A stretch of DNA of 64,000 nucleotides, from positions 3,280,268 through 3,344,267 of the forward strand of contig NC_045144.1 of assembly GCF_008831285.2 (NCBI RefSeq), given 5' to 3'. The DNA comes from Nymphaea colorata (Eukaryota; Streptophyta; Magnoliopsida; Nymphaeales; Nymphaeaceae). A program made the position numbers and the translations under genes. The notes under the pieces were generated by a model. It was not told the origin of the DNA and did not search any database. It saw only the letters and a list, made by a program, of their open reading frames with translations. Within the stretch, counting starts at the first letter, position 1; each line of letters starts with the position of its first letter. Shown in pieces: positions 1-12,476 of this stretch.

Positions 1-1159
1 TATATAATACTATATACCACTATAACACTACGTAACACTATATAACACTATACAATTCGCAAATTTGTGTCATACTTTTTGATCCAGTGTGTGTAGAAAC
101 ATCGATTTGGCCTGATTTGCCTTGTTTTTTTCTGACTTTGCTTACAATTGAGCATAGCACACTCAAAAGTGCGATGTGTGGATCGCAAAAAAGTAGATTA
201 AAATATGTACCTTCCACTTTCGTGCATTCCATCTTGTTAAGCAAGCCCGTCATAGCTGTAGGCCAACTTATTTGTCAATTCATCACCAATAAACGATCTT
301 CATCCTTTTCAAATGGATCAAAGCTTTTGTTTTCTTTAATTCACATTTTGAGTCTTTCCATTTCAAGTTCAATTGTGTCAACATCTATATCCTCATAGAC
401 TTATCCAACTTAAATTTTGCCTATATGATGAGTTATACATTATATTACAACACAAAAATAAACACATGACATGTATAAAGCAAATATACTTAAACTTGAT
501 CCCACATGTTGTCCTTACATATAGATCACACGTTTGGCCATGAGTGATAGTTGATTGAAGACCCTATTACGTGCCAATGTGCAACAAAATTTGGAAATTA
601 TTGATCTGTTATCATCAATGGCTTGACCATATTCATTTCATTTTACTTTTATCTTTCTTCCATCTTTCAGTTGGACCACTTTTAAGTTGCTTCGTCCTCT
701 TGTCTTGTGCTTCTTTTGACATATTCCTGTAAAATATGTCAATGACATGTAATTAGTTAATATATCAGCCCCAGTGGCACAACTTCAAAAGAAAAGTTCA
801 TTAGAAAACTTCATGATTTATTACCATGATCAGTTTGGGAAGCTTTCAAATTTTTCAAATGAACTAAGTGTTGAATATTCAATGTGTTGTCATAATGATT
901 AGTACATGTCATGCACTAGACCGTACATATAGACAAACAAAACACACAAATAATTACGTGCACATGAGATATGATGAAACGGTCAGATATGGTTGGGTGA
1001 GAATTAATAACAAATTAAAAACTCACGGCATTACATAGCTGCAACGAAAAGTGACAACCACTAAAAAAGAACTACTAATACATTCCGATTACATGAGTCA
1101 AATTGTTGACAAAAGAAAATTAATCAATATACGAAAGAATATAGATTTACAAGAAATTT

Positions 1160-1440
1160 TTCATGGCTTTATTGAGCTCTTCACTTCGAACATAAGAATG
1201 TTCAACAACTATCTTCATTGATTTCATTGATGGTGTGTATTCACTATCATCATCATCAGTGTATGACAATCATTGATCTTGTTCCTCAGTGTCAAGAACA
1301 ATATCTTATAATGTGAGATATTGTTCTTTGGTATCAAGGACAATCTCTAGTAAAAGTTGATTATCTTGTTTCTTGGTGTCTAAGATGGCTTTTAGTAAAA
1401 GTTCATCATCCTGTAATGGTACAACTTCATCTTTTTCAGT
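1160..1440 (-). pseudogene. unrecognised minus-strand coding remnant, copy 1
   Basis: The minus strand encodes an acidic, protein-like stretch ending in an SEYTPSMKS motif followed by a VEHSYVRSEELNKAMK-like segment. The same residues recur at the matching place in copy 2 (about 3300-3620). Stops interrupt both. I do not recognise the family. It may be part of the transposon that supplied the hAT fragments. Confidence 0.35.
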
Positions 1441-2059
1441 AATTGTGAAGATAACACTACAACACTATATCATAATCGTAACAAGCTGAGCCATTTATAA
1501 GAAGGTTAGCTATGAAAATCCCAGTTAATCCCTGAAAAATAGATGGAGATGTAAATGTAGAGAGAAAGAGACATAGAGGCTACTCGCCGGTGGTGTCAAT
1601 GCGATGCTTTTGACTCTCTATATCAATCCATCATTTTTTTGTGTTTCATCCTTGTTTCTCATACTCCTCAATCATCGGGAGGAAAAAAAGGGAAAGAAAA
1701 AGTGAAGGAGAAGGAGAAAGCTCCATTCGTATGCCCTTTTCACTTTTTCCTCTTATTGTCTTCTTGTTTTTCTTGTTTTTCCTTTTCTTTTTCTTTTCCT
1801 CCATTTGTCCTCTATAATAACAAATTATTTGAATGACACTCTCTAAAACTCAGTTTTTTAAAAAAACATAATTCAATGAAAACAAGTTTTTTCTTTTTTA
1901 AGTAGTTTTAAAAATTGGTTTGTGTGTTTGGGTAAGACACTCACACCTCCAAAACCTGATTTTGTATGTAGAACTGCATTGTACCTCAAAAATGTTGTAA
2001 TCCAAATGAGATTCAATCCGATAGTGTTATATGGTGTTATAGTGTTGTGTCGTGTCTTG

Positions 2060-2575
2060 CCTTTTGCAATACCTGAGAAAAGAATATCACTTTTTCTCAA
2101 AATTTCTTATACCAAATACAAAATAAATAAAAAGTCAAATGTTGTGATCATGTTGTAAGCTGATTTACCTTCACCCCCTGTTTGATATGTTGATCCATTG
2201 CCTCTTAAATTTTTTAATACAACACATATTGTATGGAACATTTTTATCAAACTACACACATACATGAAATGACATCCTCATCTAGAACCACGAGGACGCT
2301 GTAGAGATCCAATTTGATTAAGTTTCATTCTAATTTCAAGTTTATCTATAACAATTCTAATTGCAATATCATATGTTTGAGCTTCATGCCATTCATTATT
2401 ATGTTTACTGCTTGCACTAACAATATTAATTGCATATGTTGATTATTTAAAAAAATTATGAACATCGACAACTTCTTTTGAAGTTGTAACAAATATAAGT
2501 TGTAACCTATGAGCAAAACAATGAACATAATATGCATAAGGACATTCATTAAATATGTAAACAATGTAACACTAT
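2060..2575 (-). pseudogene. hAT transposase fragment (ZMYM1-like), copy 1
   Basis: Reading the minus strand from about 2575 downward gives NECPYAYYVHCFAHRLQL, then a stretch around GSLQRPRG, then an LKNLRGNGSTY...SAYNMITTFDF segment. These match, in order, conserved parts of plant hAT-type transposases annotated as zinc finger MYM-type 1-like or TTF-type with hAT dimerisation. Stop codons and small frame changes interrupt it (for example after HNFFK). The N-terminal zinc finger and C-terminal dimerisation region were not found nearby. Called a decayed pseudogene. Confidence 0.6.
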
Positions 2576-3299
2576 AACACTACATAATACTATATAAAGT
2601 TACAACACTACATAACACTATATAACACTATACAATTCACAAATTTGTGTCATACTTTTTTATCCAGTGTGTGTGGAAACATCAATTTAACCTAATTTTC
2701 CTTGTTGTTTTCTGACTTTGCTTACAATTGAGCATAGCACACTCAAAAGTGCGATGTGTGGGTTGAAAACACATAGATTAAAATATGTACCTTCCACTTT
2801 GGTGCATTCCAACTTGTTAAGCAAGCCTGCCATTGTTATAGGTCAACCTTATTTGCTAATTCATGACCAATAAAATGATCTTCATCTTTTTCGAATGGAT
2901 CAAAGTATTTTTTTTCTAAAGTTCACAATTCCAGTCTTTCCATCCATTTCAAGTTCAATTTTGTCAACACCCAGATCTTCATAGATTTATCCAACTTAAA
3001 TTTTGCTTTTATGATGAGTTATACATTATATACAACACAAAAAGAAACAAATGACAAGTATAGAGCATATATACTTGAACTTGATCCCACATGTTATCCT
3101 TATATATCGATGGCACGTTTGGCCATGAGTCATAGTTGATTAGGGACCCTATTACGTGCCAATGTGCTACAAATGTTGGAAATTATTAATGCATTATCAT
3201 GGCTTTATATAAGTGCAATGACAAGTGACAAGCACTAAAAAAAACTACTAAAACGTTCTCATTACATGAGTCAAATTATTGATAAAAGAAAATTAATCA

Positions 3300-3620
3300 A
3301 CATACGAAAGAATGTAGATTCGTAAGAAAATTTTCATGGCTTTATTGAGCGCTTCACTTTGAACATAAGAATGTTCAACAATAGTCTTCAATGATTTCAT
3401 TGATGGTGTGTATTCACTATCATCCTCACCTGAATATGGGACAATGTATGACCATCATTCATCAAGTTTTTCATTGTCAAGAATAATATTTGATAATATG
3501 AGATATTGTTCTTTGGTATCAAGGACAATCTCTGGTAAAAGTTGATCATCTTGTTTCTTGGTGTTTGAGATGACTTCTGGTAAAAGTCAATTATCATGTA
3601 ATGGTACAACTTCATCTTTT
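3300..3620 (-). pseudogene. unrecognised minus-strand coding remnant, copy 2
   Basis: This is the counterpart of the copy 1 remnant at 1160-1440. The minus strand gives an acidic Leu/Asp/Glu-rich stretch with repeated LLPE and LDTKEQ-like phrases, then SEYTPSMKS and VEHSYVQSEALNKAMK. Premature stops occur. Conservation of this frame between diverged copies suggests it was once coding. Function unknown. Confidence 0.35.
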
Positions 3621-3784
3621 ACAATCATTGTGAAGATAACACTATAACACTATATCATAACTTTAACAAGGTAGGCCATTTGTAAGAAGAGTGGATTACA
3701 AAAATCTCAGTTAATCCCTGATGACCACCATCATTCATGGATAGAAAAGAAGCTGAATAATCAGTCTGGTGACCTACATCATGT

Positions 3785-4265
3785 ACTGTCTTAGAGGGGC
3801 TATAAAAATAGATGGAGAATAGGTGTAGAGAGAAAGAGAGGCAGAGGCCGCTCCCTGGTGGTGTCTATACGATGCACTTGACTCTCTATATCGATCTGTT
3901 GTTATTTTGTGTCTCATCCTTGTTTCTTTTACTCCTCCATCATGTGCTGTCTAAAGGGACCTATAAAAATAGATGGAGATATAGATGTAGAGAGAAAAAG
4001 AGATTGAGGCCGCTCACCGGTATTGTTCATACGATGCTTTTGACTCTTTGTGTCAATCCATCATTCTTTTGTGTCTCATCCTTGTCTCTTACTCCTCCAT
4101 CATGTACTGTCTAAGGGGCGCTATGAAAAGAGATGGAGATCTAGATGTAGAGAGAAAAAGAGACAGAAGCCGCTCACCAGTGGTGTCTGTACGATGCTTT
4201 TGACTCTCTATATTGATCCATCATTCTTTTGTGTCTCAACCCTGTTTCTCTTACTCCTCCATCAT
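3785..4265. repeat. 160-bp tandem triplication
   Basis: A unit of about 160 bp is present three times, with TATAAAAATAGATGGAGA-like landmarks at 3801, 3962 and 4122. Each unit contains an AGAGAGAAA purine run, a GGTGTCTNTACGATGC-like segment and a CTCCTCCATCATG-type end. The matching place in copy 1 of the large duplication (about 1540-1680) has one unit only, so this expansion came after the 2.6-kb duplication. Confidence 0.7.
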
Positions 4266-4639
4266 TGGGAGGACAAGAAGGAAAAAAAAAGAGGAGAAGG
4301 AGAAAGCTCCCTTTGTATGTCATTTTCACTTTTTCCTCTTACCATCTTCTTGTATTTCTTTTCTTACCTTTTCCTTTTCTTTGCCATCATTTGTGCTCTG
4401 CATATAACAAATTATTTGATTGACACTCTCTAAAACTCAACTTTTTAAAAAAATTAATTTAATGAAAACAAGTTTTTTTCTTTTTTTAAGTAGTTATAAA
4501 AATTGGTTTGTGTGTTTGGTTAAGACATTGGCACATCTAAAAGCTGCTTTTGTAAGCAAAACCGCATTTTTCCTCAAAAATGCTATCATACAATTGAGAT
4601 TCAATCTGATATTGTTATATCGTGTTATAATGTTATATC

Positions 4640-5005
4640 TTGTCTTGTCTTTGATTTTGTAATGTCAGACAAAAGAGTATCACTATATTCCAAAATTTCT
4701 TATACCAAGTACAAAATAAATACAAAGTCAAATGATGTGATCATGTTGTAAGCTGAGTTACCTACACCCTGTATTTGATATGTTGATCCATTGCCTCTTA
4801 AATTTTTTAATTCAACACATGTTGCTTCAAACATTTTTATCATATTGCACACATTCAAGAATTCCACACTTTCCAAGCATTCATGTGAATCATGTAAAAA
4901 ATATGATATGGTGTTATTGTTTACTTGAAGGAAATAATGTAAACGAGATGATATGACGATCTTGTGTACTGAACCACCCCTATGGTTTTTAACCTTTCTT
5001 TCCAT
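4640..5005 (-). pseudogene. hAT transposase fragment (ZMYM1-like), copy 2
   Basis: The minus strand is open from 5005 to 4700. After an unrelated N-terminal part it contains ATCVELKNLRGNGSTY and NSAYNMITSFDFVFILYL, the same transposase segment as in copy 1 at about 2160-2260 but less damaged. The NECPYAYYVHCFAH block of copy 1 is missing here. This shows the two copies decayed differently. No full-length transposase is present. Confidence 0.5.
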
Positions 5006-5011
5006 TTTTTT

Positions 5012-5310
5012 TGTAAAATGTTCTTACTCATTCCATGCCTAGGGTTTCGAGACCCAAAAATAGGACCATGGATGTTGATGAAGATAGGCATATCGTTGGT
5101 TCTTCAAAAGAACTCCCCATCACCTTGTGCAAACTTGACAGAAATGGAGGAAAGATTATACCAGGATACACCTATTGGGAGCCAATGCTTGCAGAGCTTT
5201 ATGGAGCAATAGGGCTGCATCTTAGAGCTTTGAGGGTACACCTCATCATTGAACCATGCTCCAAATTGATCATGCTAACAAATAGTCTAGGCAGTTATTG
5301 CTCCTTATAG
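5012..5310 (+). other. unrecognised protein-like open frame
   Basis: A plus-strand frame runs through PKNRTMDVDEDRHIVGSS, then a KLDRNGGKIIPGYTYWE-like segment and ELYGAIGLHLRALR. Composition is protein-like rather than random AT-rich translation. A possible splice donor (GTACAC) follows the ALR codon near 5236. No start context, partner exon or family was recognised. It could be an exon of a decayed gene or a gene fragment captured by the adjacent transposon. Confidence 0.25.
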
Positions 5311-6894
5311 ATCCCCATATTACAATTTTGGAATCAAGAAGGAAGACCTAACAAACACCACCATCACTTTTAGCAGTCAGCCTGAAAAATTATCAGTTTT
5401 CAAAGTGTTTAATTAATTACCTTCATGCATTCTTGATTGGTAAGGATGTTGATGTGGTCCCCTTTAGTTAACGTGCCTAAAATAAGGTGATGTATAACAT
5501 GAAGATACCAGTATATTCAGATCTCCAAACTGGTGCCTCCAACCAATGACAGAGTTGTACACAATGATGAGGGCCTCACCTTCCTACAAAAATTATTTGT
5601 GCACTTACACTGGAACCAATGATGTAGGTTTACAATATCTAGCTATATTTAGAACCAAAAACACTCAATTCACTCTTTTGTTTGGAGTTATGAACCTAAA
5701 CGATGGTTTCAAGAAAAGAGCTAAATACAACACAGTTAGTGAAAATAAAAAATCGAAAGTAAAATCACATTAAAGGTCAATTAAGAAATGTAAGACACAC
5801 AAAACTCAGAAGGCAAAAGGATTGCCATTGTTCAAATGCTGATAAGCTATGGATTACTAATAAGGCAAACAAGAATATGCCATGGATTACTGATAAGACA
5901 ATACTTGATGACTGCTCATATGTATTTATTTCTATATGAAATTTTTTGTAATAACAGACTGCCTGTTTCATCATGTTCCTAAGTCCTGGAAAACCAAGTT
6001 TCTGAATACAAAGATGCACTTGTATATTTGAAGGAAGATGCAGAAATCTTGAGAAAGTTCATTGACATTGCAATGCATGTGTATTTATCATTTTTTTGTG
6101 ATCAAACTCCTGCAGACTTGCATGGCTCTTAATGACATTGATGTTTCTACTGAAAGCTTTTAGAAGACACAAAATCATGGTTTGCATGGCTCTTAATGAC
6201 ATTGATGTTTCTAGTGAAAGCTTTTAGAAGACACAAAATCATGGTTTGTAAACTTTCTGACACTTAGGTACTTATGACCTATTTTTTGAAACTCAGACAC
6301 CTTAATTAACAGGCCACCTCCTCTAACCAACTTTTGTATAAGTTTATCAAATATGTCCATGTAACGATATAAATACAACAATGAGTTCACTTCTTTTCTT
6401 GTTTTTATTGGAGGAATGAAGAAGCTTGCTCTGCAAAGAAGAAGGGTTATGGTAATAAATCTTGACAAAGAGTTGTAGATCTCATTTCTATGAAATTCCT
6501 TTAATACCATAGATATGTTGCAGTTTGCTGATAGATGTGACCAGCAGCAAAAATCCTATGCCAAGATGTTCTAATGAGCATGTAAGTACATACAAACTCG
6601 AAGATATTTGGGATTTTGTTTCACAAGGTTACCTGTGCTTGATATGTAAAAATTAGTGATCATCATTATTTTTCTTATTGGTTATATTTATGGAGTCCAA
6701 ATTGGACCAACTCAGGTAGCTAGTGCCAACTCTTGCTTTTGTAAGGCTTGAGTGAATTGTATCCAAACTCTGATTTTGATTACTATTGCTGCTCTTTTAG
6801 TGTGCATGTTGCAAGGTCAAGTAAATTACTCATTATTTCTATATGCTTTGTGAAATGAAAATGGTGTTTACCTTTTACCCTTATTCCAAATAAC
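5311..6894. other. unassigned AT-rich region with a 64-bp duplication
   Basis: No recognisable gene. A small frame at 5546-5773 (+) was not identified. A 64-bp segment beginning CATGGCTCTTAATGACATTG at 6121 is repeated almost exactly at 6185, one base differing, in direct tandem. The rest is AT-rich unique-looking sequence. Confidence 0.5.
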
Positions 6895-7194
6895 ATGGTA
6901 CTTCTTGTATATCATGTCAAGATAACAAGAAATAAATACAAGTGTTATTCAACAGATCAAAATCTTGACAAGGGAAATGATGTCACCTCTCAATCCAGCA
7001 CCAGAGATGTTAATGCAAGATGTGAGGGGGTTGATACTACAAAGTCTATACAAATGACAGGTTCATGGCTGAAAACAAACACTTCCAAGTCTATGAAGGG
7101 GACTATTACATTGACTGAGTTTCCTAATTCAAATGCTCATGAGAGTGATCTTTGTCTTGATGATCTCATGGAATTATTAGCTAAGAAGGAATAA
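6895..7194 (+). other. unrecognised 99-residue open frame
   Basis: An ATG-started frame of 99 codons is rich in Ser, Thr, Asp and Lys. It contains TDQNLDKGNDVTSQSSTRD and ends in an acidic helix-like tail, LCLDDLMELLAKKE. Composition looks like a disordered protein segment, but no domain is recognised and both flanks are AT-rich. Could be an isolated exon or chance. Confidence 0.25.
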
Positions 7195-7559
7195 TTACTA
7201 TACTCTAAACAAAAGGAGATTGAAAAGCTAAGGGATAGCATTCTTCACAGCTATGCAATATGATTGATAGAACAAAACATGAAGCAGAGTGTTAAAAAAA
7301 AATTGCAGCATAGGTTTGCATTCTAGATCATAAATCTTCCTTTCTTGCAGCCTTTTTTTTTCGATGCATTTTCTTTTGCCTTATTTATGAGAGAAACTCT
7401 TCAGCATTGTATTTTTTATATTGCAAAACTTCAACAAGAGCTTGATAGATATTGCTGGTAATGTAGGAGGAGCATCTTCTTTTGTCAAAGGCAGCTTTCA
7501 AAAGATGGATCCAATGCTATTGATACTTATCAATGGCATATTTAGCTTGTTAATACAAA

Positions 7560-7885
7560 CCATTTAGTGGCACTTTTTCTCCACCATGGCAAACAAACCA
7601 TGGAATTTTAAAAATGTCATTGAAATCTACTTCAATGATATGCTTTACCAGCTATAAAAAAATCTAGATTGACACTTTCTAAGTGTTGCTGAAAGTTTTC
7701 AGTGGCACATTGTCTTTGCATAGAATGTTTGCAACTATGGCACATGCAAATCATGTCATTGAATGGAATCACCTTCTCCACTTTCACCAGCACTTCTAGT
7801 GGCATGCCGTTTTCCCCACTCATGCTTTTAGTGGCACTTAATAAGCACCACTAAAAGTCACTATTTTTGTTGTGGAGGCAGTAGA
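7560..7885. mobile_element. CACTA-like element fragment, right end
   Basis: Repeated AGTGGCA and GTGGCACTT motifs on both strands resemble subterminal repeats of En/Spm (CACTA) elements. The segment closes near 7878 with CTATTTTTGTTGTGG, close to a reverse-complemented CACTACAACAAAAA terminus but mutated. No matching left end was found. Confidence 0.35.
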
Positions 7886-10039
7886 TATCTTCTTACCACA
7901 CCTTTGGAAAAATTATTCAATTACACTATTGAATGCAATCATTACATTGAAGTTGTATCTGCTCTTCTTATCATAGGAAAATCTCTTGCTTTTTTATGGT
8001 TCGTAAACTGCCAACACAAACTCATACGACATTACAATTTAAAAAACAAATATTGATCGATTTAAAAAAGAACAAAGCATTAACTGCCATTTCCCATGTG
8101 TTGTAAATACATATTGTAGTGGATGCCATAGATGGTGTCCTGCTATAAGGAAAATAATTCCAAGCATGCAATTGAAAATTACTTAATTTAGATATCCTTG
8201 GATGCAGCAACAAAAAGTGCATTCATAAAATATTTGTAAAATTAAGCATTATTAAAGTTCATCAAATGAATTAGAGAAATTGCTCATTTACCTTGTACTG
8301 CATAAGACTCAGCATTTGAATCATCTTACCATGACATGTCGGTTTTATCAAAGCTCAAAGAGAGAAAGAAAAGGTGAACAAAACCTTAGTACATTCTCAT
8401 GACTCAAACTTACACTTTTTCATGAGACATCCATGGTTCAAGTGACAGTCTGAAGCAACTAGGACATATTAAATTTGTCTATGAAGCCATGTGCAAACAA
8501 GAACATAACCATTGGCATCTCCACGCCAAGGGAGTTCATTTCAGTGTAAATGCTATACTTAACAAATGCTAGAATAACAGCCCCCTTGATACCCATAATC
8601 AGAGCATTGAAACCATCAAAAGGCCACTAGGGAGAGCTGAAGAAAATCAAACTAGGAAAAGGTTAAAAAGCCTAAAGGCAACATAGCAAAAAAGTGATAC
8701 TAACTAAAACCAATAGAAAAAAAATAAGCAGCAAGAGCACATAGGAACATCCAACAATTTGATCAGGAAGATCATGTGATCTCATCTTATACAAAGTTGA
8801 ACAAAAAAAAAAAAACCCAAAGCAATAGACTGGACAAAGGAACAAGTTTCTACAATCATAATTTTGATTCATGAAAAGGCAGCCCCAAACCAAGCAGTTT
8901 CCAATCCATAGACTCACAGCCACAACAAACACTTGATTCAGGGAACCAATTGGAAGCCAAGTATCTTGAGCAGCACCATTTTATCACATTTAATATGGAT
9001 CAACATTAAAAACTTTCGTGAAACAAAAACTTTATCAAAGCTTGAGTTTTTGACAAGCCAAAAACCTGTTCATTCTTGCAAAAACTTGATTACCTTTTGA
9101 TAAAATCACTGGCATGACTGACATTCATGGTGTACCTATGAGCCTAGTTGTCACTTGATTTCATTTAGAGATAACAAGCTTGGAAGGAAATGCACTTAAA
9201 TTCATCACACTTTTTCTCTTGGCACTCTTCCTAACAGAGACTAAAATTGACACATTTAAGGGTATTTATCTTTCATTGATGCCAAACTTATAGTGTGGGA
9301 GATGATGCCTGTCATTTTTCTGGTTTTGACAACAAGTGGCAAATAGTGGTCATGCAGTGTAGTGACTACCAAGAAGGACAATTCACCCTTGCTTGCAAGT
9401 ATGCAATCAAAAGGAGAAAGAGAAAGTAAAACCAAATCAAACGTGTCATCATATCATCATCATCTGATGCAATATGAAATGCAAAGCAAAGAGTTTTACG
9501 AGCAGAGGTATTTAGCACATAAGACACATACTATGCCTAAGCTTTTGTACTTTGAATATGAATACCACTACTGTTGATAACAACTAATGCCAATGGAACA
9601 ACTGATGACACCAAAAATAACTTCGGCCTTCTCAAGTTCTGCATGACACAAAGTTTCGCTAATGAGCCAACACACAAAGAATCAATCACATAATACAATC
9701 AACAACAAAATGCATAAAACATTAACTAGTTGTGCATATGAAATCAATAACGATTATAATTCAAAGCAAAAATAGATGGTGTAGATAACTACTTGTGGAT
9801 ACACTTGGGTTTGTCTTGCACAACTCATAATGATTGCCAATGTATTGCATGTACTTTTATGTGCTTAGACTGGGTATCAAAATTGACATAGGGCATCTTT
9901 AAAACCTACTTAGTAAACATATCCTGTGTTAGGTATTTCTTATGGTACACCACTGTATCATACTACAATACAGTGTGATCCATTTTGATGATGCATTGGA
10001 CATCTTCCTTTCCACTAATCTCCAATTTTTTCAAAGCAT
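7886..10039. other. no recognisable gene
   Basis: AT-rich sequence with scattered short frames on both strands (for example 8672-8932 minus, 9362-9577 plus) that show no recognised domain. Nothing further can be supported. Confidence 0.5.
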
Positions 10040-10215
10040 AAGATTCTTATAGAGTTTTTTCAAACTCACTTCTACTACTTCGAAGTACCAGGAAGGAGCA
10101 AAGATTCTTATAGAGTTTGTTCAAACTCACTTCTACCTCTTAGAAATACTTAGATATTGAAAAGGTTCTTACAAAGTTTGTTCAAACTAACTTATACCTC
10201 TTAGAAGTACCGTGA
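10040..10215. repeat. 61-bp tandem repeat, 3 copies
   Basis: A unit of 61 bp starting AGATTCTTATAGAGTTT begins at about 10041, 10102 and 10163. Each unit contains TTCAAACTCACTTCTA and ends near GAAGTACC. The third is the most diverged. Confidence 0.7.
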
Positions 10216-10661
10216 GGGTGCACAACTTATTACCATATTTCACAAAATGAACAGAAATTAGTATATATATCACCCACTTATATTATGTCGATACCATATT
10301 AAACCATTTTTCGCAGTCACATCCACACCGCAAATCTAGGCATCACTAGGAACACAGTTCCTTTAGCTTTACAAGAATCCGTTCATGTGTAAGCAATCAA
10401 CACTAATCACAGCTTAGAAGAACCACAAAAAAAAAAATTGCTTTATGCTACAACAGGTTAACATTTAAGTTTCTGAAAAAATCCTCTAGTGAGGGACAAC
10501 AGAAGCAAAAACTAAGGAAATTTTTAACACCAACCTAACAGAGTGAGTGCCATCTCTTTTTCAACATCAAATAGGACTGAAGTATTTTAAATTGCTTCCT
10601 CAGCCTCATAGGAAATGAAATCATGCGCATGTAAACATGGTCATCTATTTATTTATTTATT

Positions 10662-10777
<116 letters not shown>

Positions 10778-11046
10778 TGAACTTATTCAACTATCGATTT
10801 TTATCAACCCAAAGTCATTGAAGTACATTGGATTCCAGGGCAGTACTAGTGAACCTAATGGATAAAGACAAAAGACTAGAAGGAAGATACTACCTGGATG
10901 ATCTTACAGCTCATTAACCAATAGGGAAATTGTAGAAAGTCGCTATCTTGGATTAGTATTTGGTGTTGTAATTTTTTGGTTTTTACTATAAATAGCGAAA
11001 CCACTTCTATCTAACTCACTCTGAGGATATAAAAGATACTTAGTAT

Positions 11047-12473
11047 CACTATAAAATGAACGGATTCATCGATATGTAAAAACAGGACATTGGTGCAAGG
11101 CCACTTTTACCAATGTCTGGCATTAAATGTCAGTGAAGTTTAATTTTTACCAACATTCAGAACAAGACATCGGTGAAAGTAGCCTTAACTGACACATGCC
11201 ACTAGGATGTCATTGAAATTAAGCTTTACTAGTGTCCAGCTCAAAAACATTGATAAACTAGTCACTTTCACTGACATCCAGAAAAAAATGCTGTTGAAAA
11301 GTAGCCTTTCCCGATGAGTGCCTCTAGGATGTTGTTAAAGTTGACCGTTTACCGACATCCAGCTCTAAAATGGCTTTTACCGACATCTAGCCTTTCTCCT
11401 CCCACTTCTTCCCACCAGCATTTACCAAAGTTTTTAGACAATTCCATGTGTTTTTCATCAATTTTTGACATCTAATTGATAAAAGGTAGGTTTCTCGAAC
11501 TTAATGTTAAGTTTTTTGCTATTTGTAAATGAGTTTAGATTATGATATTGTTTTAGGGTGATGATTTTAGGTTTTTTGCTTCAATTTTTTGTGCTTTTGC
11601 ATTCCAATTCGTAGGTTGGCTTGTTTTTGTAAACAATGCTTTGTTTGTGGCCTCTATTTTCTTATTGCAAGTATTGAAGGGTACTATCTTCTACCGTTAT
11701 ATACTTTTTCTTATAAGCAATTTTTGCCAAAGTTCACACAAGCTGGGGAACATCATCAACTAGTCTTCTTCTCCAAGTGGCAGATGCAGTGTTAACAAAT
11801 CCAAAAAGAGCATCAGCTGCTAATGAGTTTAAACATGCAATAATTGCATGTAAGAGGTGTTCTAAGCATCAGAATGATGAAGAAGGTAAATCGGGGAGTC
11901 CATAATAGGAGCTGCTAATCTTGAACATGCTTGTTTGTTTTATTTAGTTCATGTCTTCTCTATCTTCTTATTGTTTCTATTTTGCCTTTTAACCATGTCT
12001 TCTCTATCAAATGAAGGTAAATATTTTAGGTTTTCTGTTTCATGCTTTTTTCATTTTAGGTTTTAATACTTGTAGAATCCTATATGAGTTGTACCTCTAA
12101 ATGCAATGCACATGGATATGGGTCGATGAAAAAAAGATTAAACAAATATTCACTAACGCATGAAATTGCATCGATAAATATATCACCGACGACCACTTGT
12201 ATACAAATAAAAAGTTTTATCAATGCTCATCAAGTGTCGGTAAAAGTTTTATTACCATGTCTATGGACGTCAGTAACAATTTTATTTACCTACACACATG
12301 ACACGTGAGTGCAGAATTCTACGTCGATGCATACACTAGAATATCAGTGGTAATTTTCACCGACATTTTTTTCATCCTTCACCGCCTCGGACGTCAATAA
12401 AACTTTTACCAATGTATCGCCATGTTTTACTAATGTTTGTCAACTGTCAGTGAATTCTCAGTTTTTTGTAGTG
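11047..12473. mobile_element. non-autonomous CACTA (En/Spm) transposon
   Basis: The left terminus is CACTATAAAATGA and the right terminus reads CACTACAAAAAACTGAG on the minus strand. Both ends are flanked by the 3-bp direct repeat TAT (11044-11046 and 12474-12476), the size expected for CACTA target duplications. Just inside both ends, many short copies of a CCGACATC / GTCGGTAAA-type motif occur in both orientations, as in CACTA subterminal regions. At 1427 bp, with no TNPA or TNPD-like frame, it must depend on an autonomous relative. Confidence 0.7.
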
Positions 12474-12476
12474 TAT

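Larger units (their letters stand above)
1..4990. repeat. 2.6-kb imperfect tandem duplication
   Basis: Two direct copies of about 2.58 kb lie head to tail, roughly 1-2575 and 2576-4990. Matching landmarks are the AACACTATA-rich start (1-60 and 2575-2635), the following 350 bp, a block near 1140-1220 matching 3310-3390, the T-rich block 1640-1900 matching 4215-4490, and 1905-2160 matching 4495-4750. The offset grows slowly from about 2580 to 2595. Copy 2 lacks part of the 620-1000 region and instead has a tripled 160-bp unit. Copy 1 may start before the window. Both copies carry minus-strand hAT transposase remnants, so the unit is probably transposon-derived. Confidence 0.75.
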
